From Nothopassalora personata (lineage: Eukaryota > Ascomycota > Dothideomycetes > Mycosphaerellales > Mycosphaerellaceae): DNA of 64,000 nt. Shown in pieces: positions 51,588 through 62,300 of the stretch. The translations under genes were made by a program, and so were the position numbers. The first letter of the stretch is position 1. Every line of letters starts with the position of its first letter. The notes beneath the pieces were generated by a model. It saw only the letters and a list, made by a program, of their open reading frames with translations, did no database searches and was not told the origin of the DNA. The stretch lies in contig CM066297.1 of the NCBI GenBank assembly GCA_033816765.1, positions 620,001 to 684,000 of the forward strand. Reading direction: 5' to 3'.

Positions 51588-53774
51588 CTAGGCTTTTTCC
51601 GACTGGGTAGTCGGGCGCGGTGGCATCTGGTAGTTCCAGAGCTCACACTCCTTGTCGGTCAGCTGGTGACCTGGCTTGCGGCACTTCTTGCACAGTCTCT
51701 CCTTCATGCAACGCTCAGTCTCAGCGTCGTCAAGAAGAGTGAGGTGCTTGAACTCAGCTGGGCGAGAGTCCCATGGCAGGCGGTCCACCTTGCGGCGATT
51801 CTTTGAGCCGCCTCCGCCAGATCCGGCTGGAGTGGTGCCGTTGGGCTTGTCGTCCTTCTTGTCGTCCTTCTTGTCGTCCTTCTTGGCCGTAGACTTCTTC
51901 TTCGGGTGAAGAGTCTCGGCGACCTTGAAATCCTCCTCAGCCTTGAACAGGGCATCGACTGCTTCGCTGAGGGTCTTAGGGTTTGCTTGCTGATAGCGGA
52001 TCAGATAGCGGTAGTTGAGCTTGCGCATGAGGTTGTCCATAGCGTCTTCTCCGGTCATGCGCATCAAGTTGGCATAACGGCGCCACTCGCGGTAGAGTTC
52101 GGCGAAGGAGTCCTTGGAGTTGTCCTCTGGCTGCTTCAACACAGCCATGTTGTCGCGAGCGCGGCCGACGGGGTTGCGATCGCCGTACCACTCGATGAGG
52201 GACTTCATCATCTTGTTGACTGATGAATACGGGCGCTCGCTTCCGCTCATGATGCCTGCGATGGATGGAACCTTCGGGTTGAGCAGCGCCCAAGCGCCTC
52301 CGTCGGTGTAATCCAGTATGAACTTGAGCACGGCATCCTTGTCACGGAACGTGGTAGCGGCGAGCTTAGTCTCCAGTGCGCTGAGCCACTTCTCAAGCGA
52401 TGGTCCCTTCAGGTCGCCTTCCTTGCTGAGGTCGCCTTGAAACTTATGCTTGGGGCCTTCGACACTTCGGTCCGTCTTCCAAGGACGATCGAGTGACTCG
52501 TCGATGTCCAGGATGTTGTTGAAGTTGATCTTGGTGACCTTCTTGGTCTTCTTGGACTTGCGGCGGCGAGCGCGGCGGTCATCGTCTGAGGACTCGTCGC
52601 TGCTACTGCTGCTGCTGCTGTCACTGCTATCCGGATCGTATCTCGGCTTCCTGCTCTTGCGCTGCTTGCCAGCCCTGTCCTTCTTGCTAACCTCTTCACC
52701 TGACTCATCGGATGAGTCTCCGCCGCTGGACTGCTTGCCAGTCCTGCCTTGGTCCTCCGGCGGTGATGGCTCTCTTCCAGCACGTCGACGAGAGATGGAA
52801 CGTGAGAGCGAGGAGCGACGATCCTTGCCTCGTGCTTCGGTGCGCCCACGCTGCTCGGCTGCTTCGAGCTCCTTAGCATGCGCGTTGCGAAGGGCTTGGA
52901 TGTCGCGCTCGTGATCGGCAACGGCTTCTTCGTAGTTGTCCACTTCACGCTCCAGCTCTCCAATGCGAGCCTCTCGCTCCTTGACCCAGACCATTGCTTG
53001 CTTGGCATGCTCGTACGCTTTCTGGGAGTCAGTTGGAATGGGCAGGGCCTTAAGTGCATCGAGTTCGATCTTGACGGTGTCCAGGTCCTTGATAACTGTG
53101 TCGCGCTCAGCGCTGGCGGTGTCACGATCGGCGGTGACTTTAGCCAGGTGGTCGCGCAGGTCCTTTTGCTGGGCATCGGAGGCCTTCAGTAACTTGTCCA
53201 AGTCCGACACCTGCTTCTTCGCATCCCCGAGATCCTTTTGAACCTTGTCGAGTTCCTTCTGAACTTTGTCTCCATATTCTTGGCTCTGGTGACAGCTCGT
53301 GTACAACATCTCTGCAAGCTTCGAGACGTTGCGGTATTCCTGTTCGCCGCGGCGGAGGATGAAGTGGATGGCGGGAGGTGCGGAAACGTCGCTGCCGTAC
53401 AGCTTCTCGAACTTCTCGATATCGAGTTGAGTGAGGGACTTGAGTGTCGCTCGATAGGTCTTCGCGACTTGTTGTGCTTCCTCGGCTCCCTCTTCTGCTT
53501 CGTCCGTCGCTGCATCGTCCATGTAGTCCACGGCTACCATAGCCTCCTTGCCTTCTTCCTCGATGATCTCGTCGTCGTGTAGGAAATCGCTGATGTTGAG
53601 GTATGGCTGTGGATTAGTGACGGGCTTGCCTAGTTCAATCATCTTCTGATACTGGCGGTCTTGTTCTTGCTCTTGCGTCGCATCGCGACCTTGAGTCTGT
53701 GTGTTGAGCACCGACTCGCGTTGCACCACTGGTCGCATTGCCAGCAGCGACTGGCGTCCATTCTGACGCACCAT
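51588..53774 (-). CDS. second Gypsy element gag with long coiled coil
   Basis: 728 codons from ATG 53774; the open frame starts further up only with GTG. The N-terminal half is a long coiled coil (KVQKELDKVQKDLGDAKKQV, RDHLAKVTADRDTASAERD, REARIGELEREVDNYEEAV), followed by a Ser/Arg/Lys-rich stretch (SSDSSSSSSSDESSDDD). The gag capsid domain follows (FQGDLSKEGDLKGPSLEKWL, EWYGDRNPVGRARDNMAVLK), then a CCHC-like knuckle CKKCRKPGHQLTDKEC. A large coiled coil ahead of the capsid domain is uncommon for Gypsy gag. The stop TAG at 51588-51590 lies just after the possible slippery sequence. Confidence 0.85.
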   Translation of the reverse strand: MVRQNGRQSLLAMRPVVQRESVLNTQTQGRDATQEQEQDRQYQKMIELGKPVTNPQPYLNISDFLHDDEIIEEEGKEAMVAVDYMDDAATDEAEEGAEEAQQVAKTYRATLKSLTQLDIEKFEKLYGSDVSAPPAIHFILRRGEQEYRNVSKLAEMLYTSCHQSQEYGDKVQKELDKVQKDLGDAKKQVSDLDKLLKASDAQQKDLRDHLAKVTADRDTASAERDTVIKDLDTVKIELDALKALPIPTDSQKAYEHAKQAMVWVKEREARIGELEREVDNYEEAVADHERDIQALRNAHAKELEAAEQRGRTEARGKDRRSSLSRSISRRRAGREPSPPEDQGRTGKQSSGGDSSDESGEEVSKKDRAGKQRKSRKPRYDPDSSDSSSSSSSDESSDDDRRARRRKSKKTKKVTKINFNNILDIDESLDRPWKTDRSVEGPKHKFQGDLSKEGDLKGPSLEKWLSALETKLAATTFRDKDAVLKFILDYTDGGAWALLNPKVPSIAGIMSGSERPYSSVNKMMKSLIEWYGDRNPVGRARDNMAVLKQPEDNSKDSFAELYREWRRYANLMRMTGEDAMDNLMRKLNYRYLIRYQQANPKTLSEAVDALFKAEEDFKVAETLHPKKKSTAKKDDKKDDKKDDKPNGTTPAGSGGGGSKNRRKVDRLPWDSRPAEFKHLTLLDDAETERCMKERLCKKCRKPGHQLTDKECELWNYQMPPRPTTQSEKA
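51591..51602 (-). promoter_or_regulatory. possible -1 ribosomal frameshift site at the gag-protease junction
   Basis: On the minus strand the gag frame reads TCG GAA AAA GCC TAG; the protease frame reads GTC GGA AAA AGC CTA through the same bases. A one-base backward slip on the A-rich GGAAAAAG would carry ribosomes from gag into protease two codons before the gag stop. The heptamer is not a canonical X XXY YYZ, so this is inference. Confidence 0.4.
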
Positions 53775-54003
53775 CTCGTTACCTTGGGCGCGATGGAGTG
53801 TCGCGCTTGTTGACTTGGGGTGTTGACTTAACTTGGGCACGTCTTCTCTGCGTGCGTTTGTTGACTTAACTTGAGTGCGTTTGTCGTCGCACTTTTCTTG
53901 GAGTCGCACTCGGCCTGTGGACTCAACGCGCTTGTCGCGTTACTTGATCTGCCCTTCGCAGATCCTTCGCAGCTTGTCTGCGGAAAAGAACGGTCTAACA
54001 AAG

Positions 54004-54164
54004 TGTAAGGGCACCTGCTTAGGTAGTACGAAGTTGTTAGACAAGCTATCTAAGAGGTGCGCGAGGCGCGAGAAGTTAATATACAAGCCGAGGCACGCGG
54101 GTCGGCCCGGGCCCGGTCACGTAACTCGCCACGTTCACTCGCTGTGCGGCCATGGGCCGTCACA
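54004..54164 (-). repeat. 5' LTR of the second Gypsy element
   Basis: 161 bp, the same sequence as 46764-46924 by eye; followed on the plus side by the TATAT duplication. Confidence 0.92.
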
Positions 54165-55060
54165 TATATACTATAGAGCCTAATTGTAACGCGCGTAACT
54201 GTAAGTTGCCTACGCCCTCCTAAGCTCTAGAGTATAGTAGTAGGTACGCCGCGTAGCCTTAGTTATAAGAAGAGAGGCCTTAAGAGCTAAGATTAAAGAG
54301 TAGGAGATATAGCGAGAGATTAAGCGGTAAGAGATCTTACGCGCTATAAGTATACCGCCTCCGGAGCCTATAGGAGGACTAGCTGGAGGAGATTACTTCC
54401 CTACTATAACCCCTACCTCTACCTCTATAGCTACTAACGATAATATTATAGTACGAGGTGTAGCCGTAGTATATATAAATTAATCGCGTCTAAAAGAGCC
54501 GACGCCTTTTAGAGGATATATAATAAAGAAGGTAAGGGTATTCCTTAGGGATCTCTTACTTATCTTTACTCTCTTAGGTACTATATATATAACGAACGAG
54601 TTAAAGGTCCTATATAGAGTTATATACCTTAGTAGAGAGGTAAGTAAGTAATAGTACACTAACTATAGCATCTTTAACCTTATAGAGCATATATACTAGG
54701 ACTTTAAGGAGTTCTATTAAAATATATACGGTAATCCTATCAATTACGTACTTAACGTTATATTAGCGTACGAGGTTATAAAATAGAAGGATAACTAGAT
54801 AGTACGATAGTTTATAACTAAGTTAGATATTATAGAGAACTAGTTAGGTAATTACTCGGAAGTATAGCGTATACGGTACCTATTAGTAAAGCTTACGTCT
54901 TACTTATAGTCCGCTATCGTTAGCTACTATAATATCCCTACTACTAGAGAAGCGCTAGTAGTTCTAGCCTTACGTATTAAAAGGACCGAGCACTTAGGTA
55001 GTAGCGGAGGGTATAACCGCGGGTAGTATAGGCGTCGTAAGCGTAAAGCTAAAGGTATAT
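54165..55060 (+). mobile_element. RIPed retrotransposon gag remnant
   Basis: With RIP stops ignored, the plus strand around 54500-55020 reads DFKEFYQNIYGN, RQFITKLDIIENQLGNYSEV and QRIRYLLVKLTSYLQSAI, a capsid-like helical pattern of LTR-element gag. The surrounding sequence is AT-rich without frames. Family not determined. Confidence 0.5.
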
Positions 55061-56480
55061 ATTATTATGTCTCGTTCTAGGGCTAGTCTTAAAAGAGAGA
55101 TAAGTTAAGTTACGTAGCGATATTCTTTAGAGAGGCTAAAGTAAGCTAAGCAAAGATAAATAATTAGGGTAAGAGTATATTCCAATTAGTAAGATAGTAA
55201 TATAAGTTAAACGTATTAGAACTATAAGAGTTTTTAGCGTTTCTAAATATAAAGGAGACTCTTAGTCTATAATTCTTAGATTACTAAGTTACTAGTAAGC
55301 GAGTAATCTCGAATAACTAAGTTACCAGTAAGCGAGTAATCTCGTACGACGTACGTAATCTAGTTTACCTAACGATTACGTCTACCGTCGCGGCTTTCAT
55401 CCGTTCCGTAATACTATCCTCCTTCCGGTCTAGCTTCGTCCTAAAGCTTATATAAGATAATATAATAGCTCCTTATTATAGACTAATAACGATATCTTCT
55501 TCTTTATCTAAAAATTGCCTTTAGTTAGTAAAGGAAATTAACGAATACGGCCGTCTAGTAGATCGTACTTACAAATATTATTTCTTTAACGGGCTATCCT
55601 ACGTCGCTATAGAGGGGAATTTTCGTCTTCGGTATTCGGAGTATATCCGTCGCGGGCGTAAGTACGTAAATGTATCCTAGGAGTCTCTTAATAAGACTCG
55701 CGAGGAGTATAGGAAGAAGGTCGAGAAGAATAATAAGGATCTTACGGAAGTCCTAGCGCGGCTAATATAGGATAAGGCTATACTTTACTAAGCGGAGGAG
55801 CGCGCGGTAAGAAGACGCTTTATTTAGAGGCTAAAATAGAGGCTTCTAGTAAGATTAAGGATATCGATTATCCTACTACGGATATAACCGTTAGCATATC
55901 TCCTACGGTATAGTCCTCTATTAATTTTATATTAATTTCTCCGCTCCCTCTAGTTCTACCGGGTAGCTATATAAGTCCTATTTCTTAGGAATTGTTAGAT
56001 TTTTTATTAATAGTTTCGTAGGTTTGCTTCTAGTTCCTAGGTATTTTCTAATTTATCGTATCCTTTCTATTTAATAAGGTATTGCTAACCTTTCTTATCT
56101 AGGATTTTTTCGACTTTAAATTCGTTTTCTACTTCTAGTTCGAAATAGAAGCTTTCCTAGTAAGGTATTTTAGCGTCTACGGATTCTAATTTAGAGATAT
56201 AGAAGACTAGGTAGATTTTAGCATTAGGTAGTAGTCGTAGGCGGTAGTTAACTAGTCCTATAACTTTATTAATAAAAAATGGTCCGACCTTAACGTAATC
56301 TAGTTTCTTAGTCTATCTTCTTATTCTTAAATTTCCTATAAGGAGATAGACCTTATCCCCCTCTTTTAGTAGAGGTACTATCTTTCTTATATCTTAGCGT
56401 TATTAAGATAATTTTTATTATATATCTTCGATCGCCCTACGTATTTCTTTATATACTTCCTTAAGAGTATTCGTCGTTAC
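55061..56480 (-). mobile_element. truncated RIPed inverted copy of the 36917 chromovirus superfamily
   Basis: Minus-orientation LTR at about 55061-55413 (its left 200 bp match the reverse complement of the right half of the 382-bp LTR; the remainder differs). It is followed by a plus-strand remnant of the antisense Cys/coiled-coil ORF (about 55515-55830), then the reverse complement of the pol chromodomain and integrase end (about 55990-56470). Homology ends abruptly at about 56480. Compared with the intact element, CpA is mostly TpA and Cys codons TGT appear as TAT. Confidence 0.8.
55515..55830 (+). pseudogene. RIPed remnant of the antisense Cys/coiled-coil ORF (copy 2)
   Basis: Plus strand reads YSEYIRRGRKYVNVS, aligned with the KCSACIRKGCKDCDV region of the intact ORF with Cys replaced by Tyr, then NKTREEYRKKVEKNNKDL, a charged coiled coil. 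Position and direction relative to the LTR and pol remnants are as in the intact element. Broken by TAG codons. Confidence 0.6.
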
Positions 56481-58137
56481 TAACTATAGAATCTAATAAC
56501 CCAACCTAAGGTTATTAGAACCCTATATAAATTCTAGCCGTACGCAACCCTCGATATACGCTAGAGGGTCTCGTTATTAGCTCGAATTGTTAGCTTTTAA
56601 TTAGAGCGGGGTTACCTCCGCGAACTTTATTCTCCGTCGTATTTACTATCGGCCGTCGTAAGTAGTCGGGCTACCGTCGTCCTACGGAGAGCGCCTTTAC
56701 GCGGCGGACGACGTAAGTACCTTCGTTACGACAAATAGAAACTAGGACTCTTCTTCTCGAAAACTCCTACTTAAAATACTAACAACTCTCGAAAAGCGAC
56801 GACTTTTTAAAAGCCTATAACGCGACGATTACGACCTTAGAAACATGATACGAAGAAGGAGAGAATAGAAGGGAGGAGAAGATAGGACGCGCCCGGATAT
56901 CTATTAACGAAGACCTCGAAACCGCTAGAAAGAAGAGGGAACGCGGCGGACTCTCTGTTTGGATAATAACGACCGTTCGAAGCGGGTACTCTCGCTACGA
57001 GCCTATAAGGAACCGATATCCTCGTGCCTACGTATAAAGAAGGCGGTCGTAGACTCTCTACGGAGGGGACGGGCTATTCGAGATACTACCTCTCTCTCCC
57101 TCGAATTCTACGATCGTACGACGGGTTATACGGCGTAGTAAGGTAAGAAACAGCTCTCGGTTATAATCTTAAACGACCGTCCGCGGTCGCGCGGTCGCGC
57201 GTATATATTACTATATAACTTAGAATAGTCTAACTATATACGTTCTTAGAGTTATCTAAGTTAGAGCACGTTTTTAGAGTAGTGTCCCTATAGTAGATAT
57301 ATACTATACTCGTCGAGTACTACCTAGGTAAAACTACGTCGCGGTCTCCTTATTTTAAGTAAAAAAACACGTCGCGGTCGCTTTTTCTTAAGCGAAAAAC
57401 ACGTCGCCGTCGCTTTAGGTTAAGTAAAAACGCGACCGGGACCCTAGCGCTTATTTACTCGACGCGTACTCTAATAGATTATCTAATGCAGAAACTTAGT
57501 TTATATATATAGGCACGGCTCTATAAGTACTACGATAGACTCGCTTACGACGTTCGAGTACTACCCTACGTAGCGTATCGTTCGATATAAGCGCTATATG
57601 TTTACCGTACCGCCGTATCTTATACGGCTATACCTTAATTCTTAGTATTCCGACCTCGACGTTAAATCTAGGGTAGCTATTACTACCGATATATACTCGA
57701 TTACAAACCTCGCTTAGACCCTAGATAATGTCTAATAGCCTTAGCCGAAGGACTATCGACTAATCGGGTTTAAGGTATTCCCTACGTTAAAATATACGAG
57801 CACGCTCCGTAGCAGTAAGTAATACGGTACTATATTATAGACCCGTATTAAGATATAAGAGTACTATAAGCGTACGTATATATAGAAGAACCCCTAGGGT
57901 CGGGGTAGCGATAAGAGACGTTAAACGAAGGATATACCGAACGCTCTATAGAAGTATATCCCTATAGTATAGTAGCTCTTCCGATACGCCTAGTAGAAAC
58001 GGTATACTAAAGTAGAGCGTAGTACGACCGAGGTCGTTTATAAAACCTCGACGCCTAGCTAGGACGACTCGTTCTTTTTATAGTAGAGTACTACTACGTA
58101 CTAGCTATTCGTAGCTATTCCGCGGATAGAGTCCCTC
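56481..58137. other. unidentified AT-rich RIPed repeat block
   Basis: No recognised gene. A GC-richer segment (about 56600-57180) with CGTCG/CGACG motifs is followed by three spaced copies of an ACGTCGCGGTCGC-like unit (about 57335-57410). From about 57590 the plus strand, stops ignored, gives a long protein-like reading with LIGFKVFPTLKYTSTLRS and RIKIQEYYKRTYI, possibly a transposon protein I cannot name. Probably several old elements. Confidence 0.4.
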
Positions 58138-58569
58138 TATTATTGTCTCGTTCTAGGGCTAGTCTTAAAGGAGAGATAAGTTAAGTTACGTAGCGGTATT
58201 CTTTAGAGAGGCTAAAGTAAGCTAAGCGAAGATAAATAATAGGAATAAGAGTTATATTCCAATTAGTAAGATAGTAACATAAGTTAAACGCATTAGAACT
58301 ATAAGGGTTTCTAGCGTTCCTAAATATAAAGGAGGCTCGTATGCTATCCGGTGTTAGGCGTCCGTCTATCTACTCGACCGGTCGCCTAGTCGTATAGTCG
58401 TGTACGTCTATACGCTACTTCTACGGTCGTGTTCGACTATACACTAAGCGCGCGGTCGTGCACGTAACCCGGACGTAGGGTCCCTTTCTCTTCCTAGCGA
58501 TTAGTTCTTATCTTCTAATTCTTTCTCCCTATACTACGTCCTATACCGTCCTTTATCCGAACCGTAATA
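58138..58569 (-). repeat. RIPed 3' LTR of the inverted chromovirus copy
   Basis: About 432 bp. The left 190 bp match the reverse complement of the right half of the 382-bp LTR; the remaining 240 bp match the LTR at 32885-33128 and not the intact element's U3. Its minus-strand start resembles the solo LTR at 45708. Confidence 0.8.
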
Positions 58570-58724
58570 CTATCCCCCTTCCTACTAAAACTCGTCCTCG
58601 AGTTTTCTTTTCTTCTCCTATAAGTTTTTATCTTTTACTATAAGCGGCGAGTAGCTAACACGTTAGGAGCGCCGCGAACGTTAAGCACTAGGTATCGAAG
58701 CCGAGGGCCGCGAGATACTATCCC

Positions 58725-59245
58725 TATGTTCTAGTTGCCGAAAGGCTAGAGTACCTAAAGGAAAGAAGAGTCCTCGTTACGTAGTGGATGTGCGCTTTAG
58801 GTATTGTTTAGAGTACGTTCGTAAGGGTATTAAGTGTAACGTAACTATTACGTAGACTAAGTAGGAGCGGCTTCGTAACTAGCGTCGAAAGCTAAAGCGA
58901 GAGCTTAATAAGGCTAAACAGAAGGTAATAGAGGCGATGTTAAAGGTACATCGTCTTAGGAAATAGCTACGCGTTACTAAGGATAGGGAGGAAAAGGCGA
59001 TAGCGAAGGATTTCGAGGATCTTCGCAGTTTGCCGAGCGTAGGTGTCGATGCCCTTTCCGCGCCTTCGTCCTATCTTCTCGTTCCTAAAGGTAGCCCCGA
59101 AGAGCTAGAGGGGGTTTTCTAGATGTCGATTCCTTCCTAGGAGGACCTTTCGATAATTCCGGATAATGCCCTCTAGTTATATCCGACCCTTAAGGAAGCC
59201 GTAGTAGCTTCTTCGAGCGCTAGCTTCTCTAGTAGATAGGTATTA
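58725..59245 (+). pseudogene. RIPed remnant of the antisense Cys/coiled-coil ORF (copy 3)
   Basis: Plus strand begins with CSSC, then RYCLEYVRKGIKCNV, aligned with KCSACIRKGCKDCDV of the intact ORF. A charged coiled coil follows (RRKLKRELNKAKQKVIEAML, TKDREEKAIAKDFEDLR), with several TAG/TAA codons at probable Gln/Trp positions. The sequence is much diverged from the intact copy, so the ORF is older than either insertion. Confidence 0.7.
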
Positions 59246-59297
59246 GTCTCTTATAGGAGATATGTTTATATAAGTTCTCCGTTTCCCTTATTAAACC

Positions 59298-59371
59298 TAG
59301 TTATGTAGCTTAGTAGTAGAGCGTAAGCTGTCTATACTCTTAAGGTCGTAGGTTCGATTCCTATCTAGCTA
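59298..59371 (+). tRNA. RIPed tRNA-like cassette (second copy)
   Basis: Plus strand: box A TAGCTTAGTAG, box B GGTTCGATTCC, T-arm GTAGG...CCTAT, acceptor strands TAGTTAT and CTAGCTA with one mismatch. The anticodon arm is again 19 nt (TAAG...CTTA with an 11-nt loop). Same relative position and direction as 42790-42862. Changes from the first copy are largely C-to-T and G-to-A. Confidence 0.5.
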
Positions 59372-62300
59372 CTTTCTAGTAGATTAGTCTCTAACGCGGG
59401 GGTTAGTCTACTAGACCGTTTTTTATATTCATAGAGCCTTTACTAACAGTTTCGTAGGGTTTGTTTTAGTTCCTAGGTATTTTCTAATTCGTCGTATCCT
59501 TTCCATTTAACAAGGTATCGCTAACCTTTCTTATCTAGGATTTTTTCGACTTTAAATTCGTTTTCTACTTCCGGCTCGAAATGGAAGCTCTCCTAGTAAG
59601 GTGTTTCGGCGTCCGCTGGTTCTAACTTAGAGATATAGAAGACTAGGTAGATTTTTGCGTCTAGTAGTAGTCGTAGGCGGTAGTTAACTAGTCCTATAAC
59701 TTTATCGATAAAAAATGGTCCGACCTTAACGTAATCCAATTTCTTAGTCTATCTTCTTATTCTTAAGTTTTTTGTAAGGAGATAGACCTTATCCCCCTCT
59801 TTTAGTAGAGGTGCCATTTTTCTCGTGTCCTACTATTATCGAGACAGTTTTTATTATGTATCTTCAATCGCCTTACGTGTTTCTTTATGCACTTCCTTAA
59901 GAGTATCCGTCGTTACGATTGCTCTTTCGGCTTATAGGTAGGATCTAGGTGTTCTAAATAGGTTAGGATCTTTACTAAAGTTCGCATAAAATAGTGTCGT
60001 TAAAGTTGTCTCCGATTTATAGTTGTTTAGTACAATCTACGCTATTAGTAGCAATGAGACCTAGTTGTCTTATGCATAATTAATGTAGTGTCGTAGGTAT
60101 TGTTCTAGCGTTTAATTTATCCTTTCGGTTTGTCCGTCTATTTCCGGATAATATACTATTAACAGCTTATGTTTAATTCCGATCGTTCCTATAAGCGTCT
60201 TCTAGTAATTTGATGTAAATAGCTTATCTCTATCCGTTATAAACGCTTAAGGGAATCCGTAGTATCGGATAAGTCTATCTAGTACGAGGTATCCGAGCTA
60301 CTCTACATTGTACGTTTCCGATGTAGGAATAAAGTGTACGTATTTCGTAAGTCTATTAACCATAACTAGTATTATGTCGTATAGTTGTTTCGTAACTTAA
60401 TCTCTTAACGGTAGGAGTTTCGTAATAAAGTCTATTATAACTTCGTCCTATAGTTTCGTCAGTAGTGTCCTAAACTGTAGGTAACCGTATTTTGCATGTC
60501 TCGCAGCCTTGTTTCGTTAGTAGTGTACGCATTGTTTAATGTAGCGTAATACCTTAAGTCTTATTTATGGGAATGAGAAGCTACGCTATATTAGGTTCAT
60601 TGTTTTTAAAGTTCTAGGGTATCTATAAGTTAGTTCGTCGTAATGTTGTCGTATGCATTCTTCTTCTCGATCCTTAGGTACTTAGTATTTTCCTTACGAT
60701 ATAGGGAATTGTTCGTCCCTATCGCCTAATATCCGTACGATATTATTAAATTCTCTTATGTTAGTACTAAGACTTCCGTCGGGGTTCGTCTTTAATATCT
60801 TATGTTACACTAGTTCTTTTTCTTCTATATAGTCGCTTCTTCGGCTTAGCGCGTCGGCGCGGCTATTCTCTCGTCCTAGAGTATATTTAATTTCGAACTT
60901 ATACTGTCCTAGTAGCTCCGACTAGCGGGCTTGCCTTCGGGTAAGTTCTTTCGTCGTCGTAAAGTACGTAAGATTCTTATAGTTAGAAAGAATCATTAAC
61001 TTCGGTAGGCCCTCGATATATACTCTCTAATGTTATATAGTAGCAACAATAGCTAGAAGCTCTTTATTATGGATGTCGTAGTTCTGTTCCGCTATAGTTA
61101 TTTTCCGGGAGTAATAGGCTACTAGGTGTCTCTATCTATCGTATGTCTATATTAGACATGCGCCTATTGCTATATTAGACGCATCGGTCTCGATATAGAC
61201 TTCCTTACTACTATCGAATAGTCGAAGCGTAGGGGCTAAAGCGCATTATTCCTTAAGTTTCTTAAACGCTTTAATCTATTCCTTTCCCTATTTCTAAGTA
61301 ACGTCTTTCCTCGTAAGCATCGTTATTAGTACTACTGTTTTCGCGTAGTCCTTAATGAATTTCCGGTTGTAGTTCGCTAGTCTAAGGAATAATTGTACGT
61401 CCTTAACTGTTTTTAGTTCTAGCTATTCTCTAATTAACTGTATCTTCGTAGGGTCGATCGTTATCCCTATAGTACTAATAATAAAGCCTAAGAATTTAAC
61501 TTCTTTCTTATAGAATTCGCATTTCTCGGGTGCCGTCTTAAATCCTAATTGCGTAAGTCGTTCGAAGACGTCCTAGACTTGTCTTACATGTTCCTATAGG
61601 GATCCTTTCGTGTAGACTAGTATGTCGTCTATGTAGGCGATAACGTATACGTTGAGTAGGTCTCTAAGTGTTTCGTTTATAAGGTCCTAGTAGGATGCGG
61701 GTGCGTTAGTTAATCCTATTAGCATAACTAAGAATTCGTAGAGTCCGTATCTTATTCTAAAAGCGGTTTTCCATTCTTCTCCTTCTACTATTTGTATAGT
61801 ATAGAAGGCATCTCGTAGGTTAATCTTTATATACTAGTCCGATCCGGTTAATCTATCCTATGCTTCTTCGATGTTAGGTAGCGGGTATCGGTTCTTAATT
61901 GTAATCTCGTTTAACTTCCTATAGTCTTGTACGAGTCGTAACTTCCCGTTTGCTTTTAGAACAAATATGCATAGAGTTCCTACACTTAAGGTGGATCTTC
62001 TTATCTATCCTTTAGCTAGCTTCTCCTTTAGCTATTCTCGTAGGGTCTATAGCTCTTTCTTAGACATTTAATATAGGGGTCCCTATAGAGGCTCTTTCCC
62101 TAGCTGAATGTTAATCTTGTAATCCTATAGGCGGTACTTAGGTAAGGCGGTTTTGCCTCTCTCCTCTTTAAAGAGTCGCGACTACTTGCGATACTCCTTA
62201 GGAATACTTAACTCTAAGATGTTAGTATTCTTCGATAGTGCGTTACTTCTATTACTTCTAGTGACTTCGTAACCTAGCGGCCCTACGCTAGTGTCTATCC

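Larger units (their letters stand above)
46764..54164 (-). mobile_element. second Ty3/Gypsy chromodomain element, un-RIPed, minus strand
   Basis: 7401 bp with 161-bp LTRs at 46764-46924 and 54004-54164 that look identical, flanked by TATAT (46759-46763 and 54165-54169). Minus-strand order: gag, protease, RT, RNase H, integrase, chromodomain. A polypurine tract (minus strand, TTTTGAAGGGGGGGGTGG at 46925-46942) lies before the 3' LTR. The pol region is interrupted by two TAA codons, but otherwise the frames are long and the composition is GC-rich. It belongs to a different family from the 36917 element, with little resemblance in gag or LTR. Confidence 0.93.

Noticed and set aside
52409..53176. 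255-codon second minus frame in the gag of the second Gypsy element
   Set aside because: An alternative frame in a repetitive Ser/Arg/Lys-rich sequence; no motif, and the main frame has capsid and zinc-knuckle motifs.
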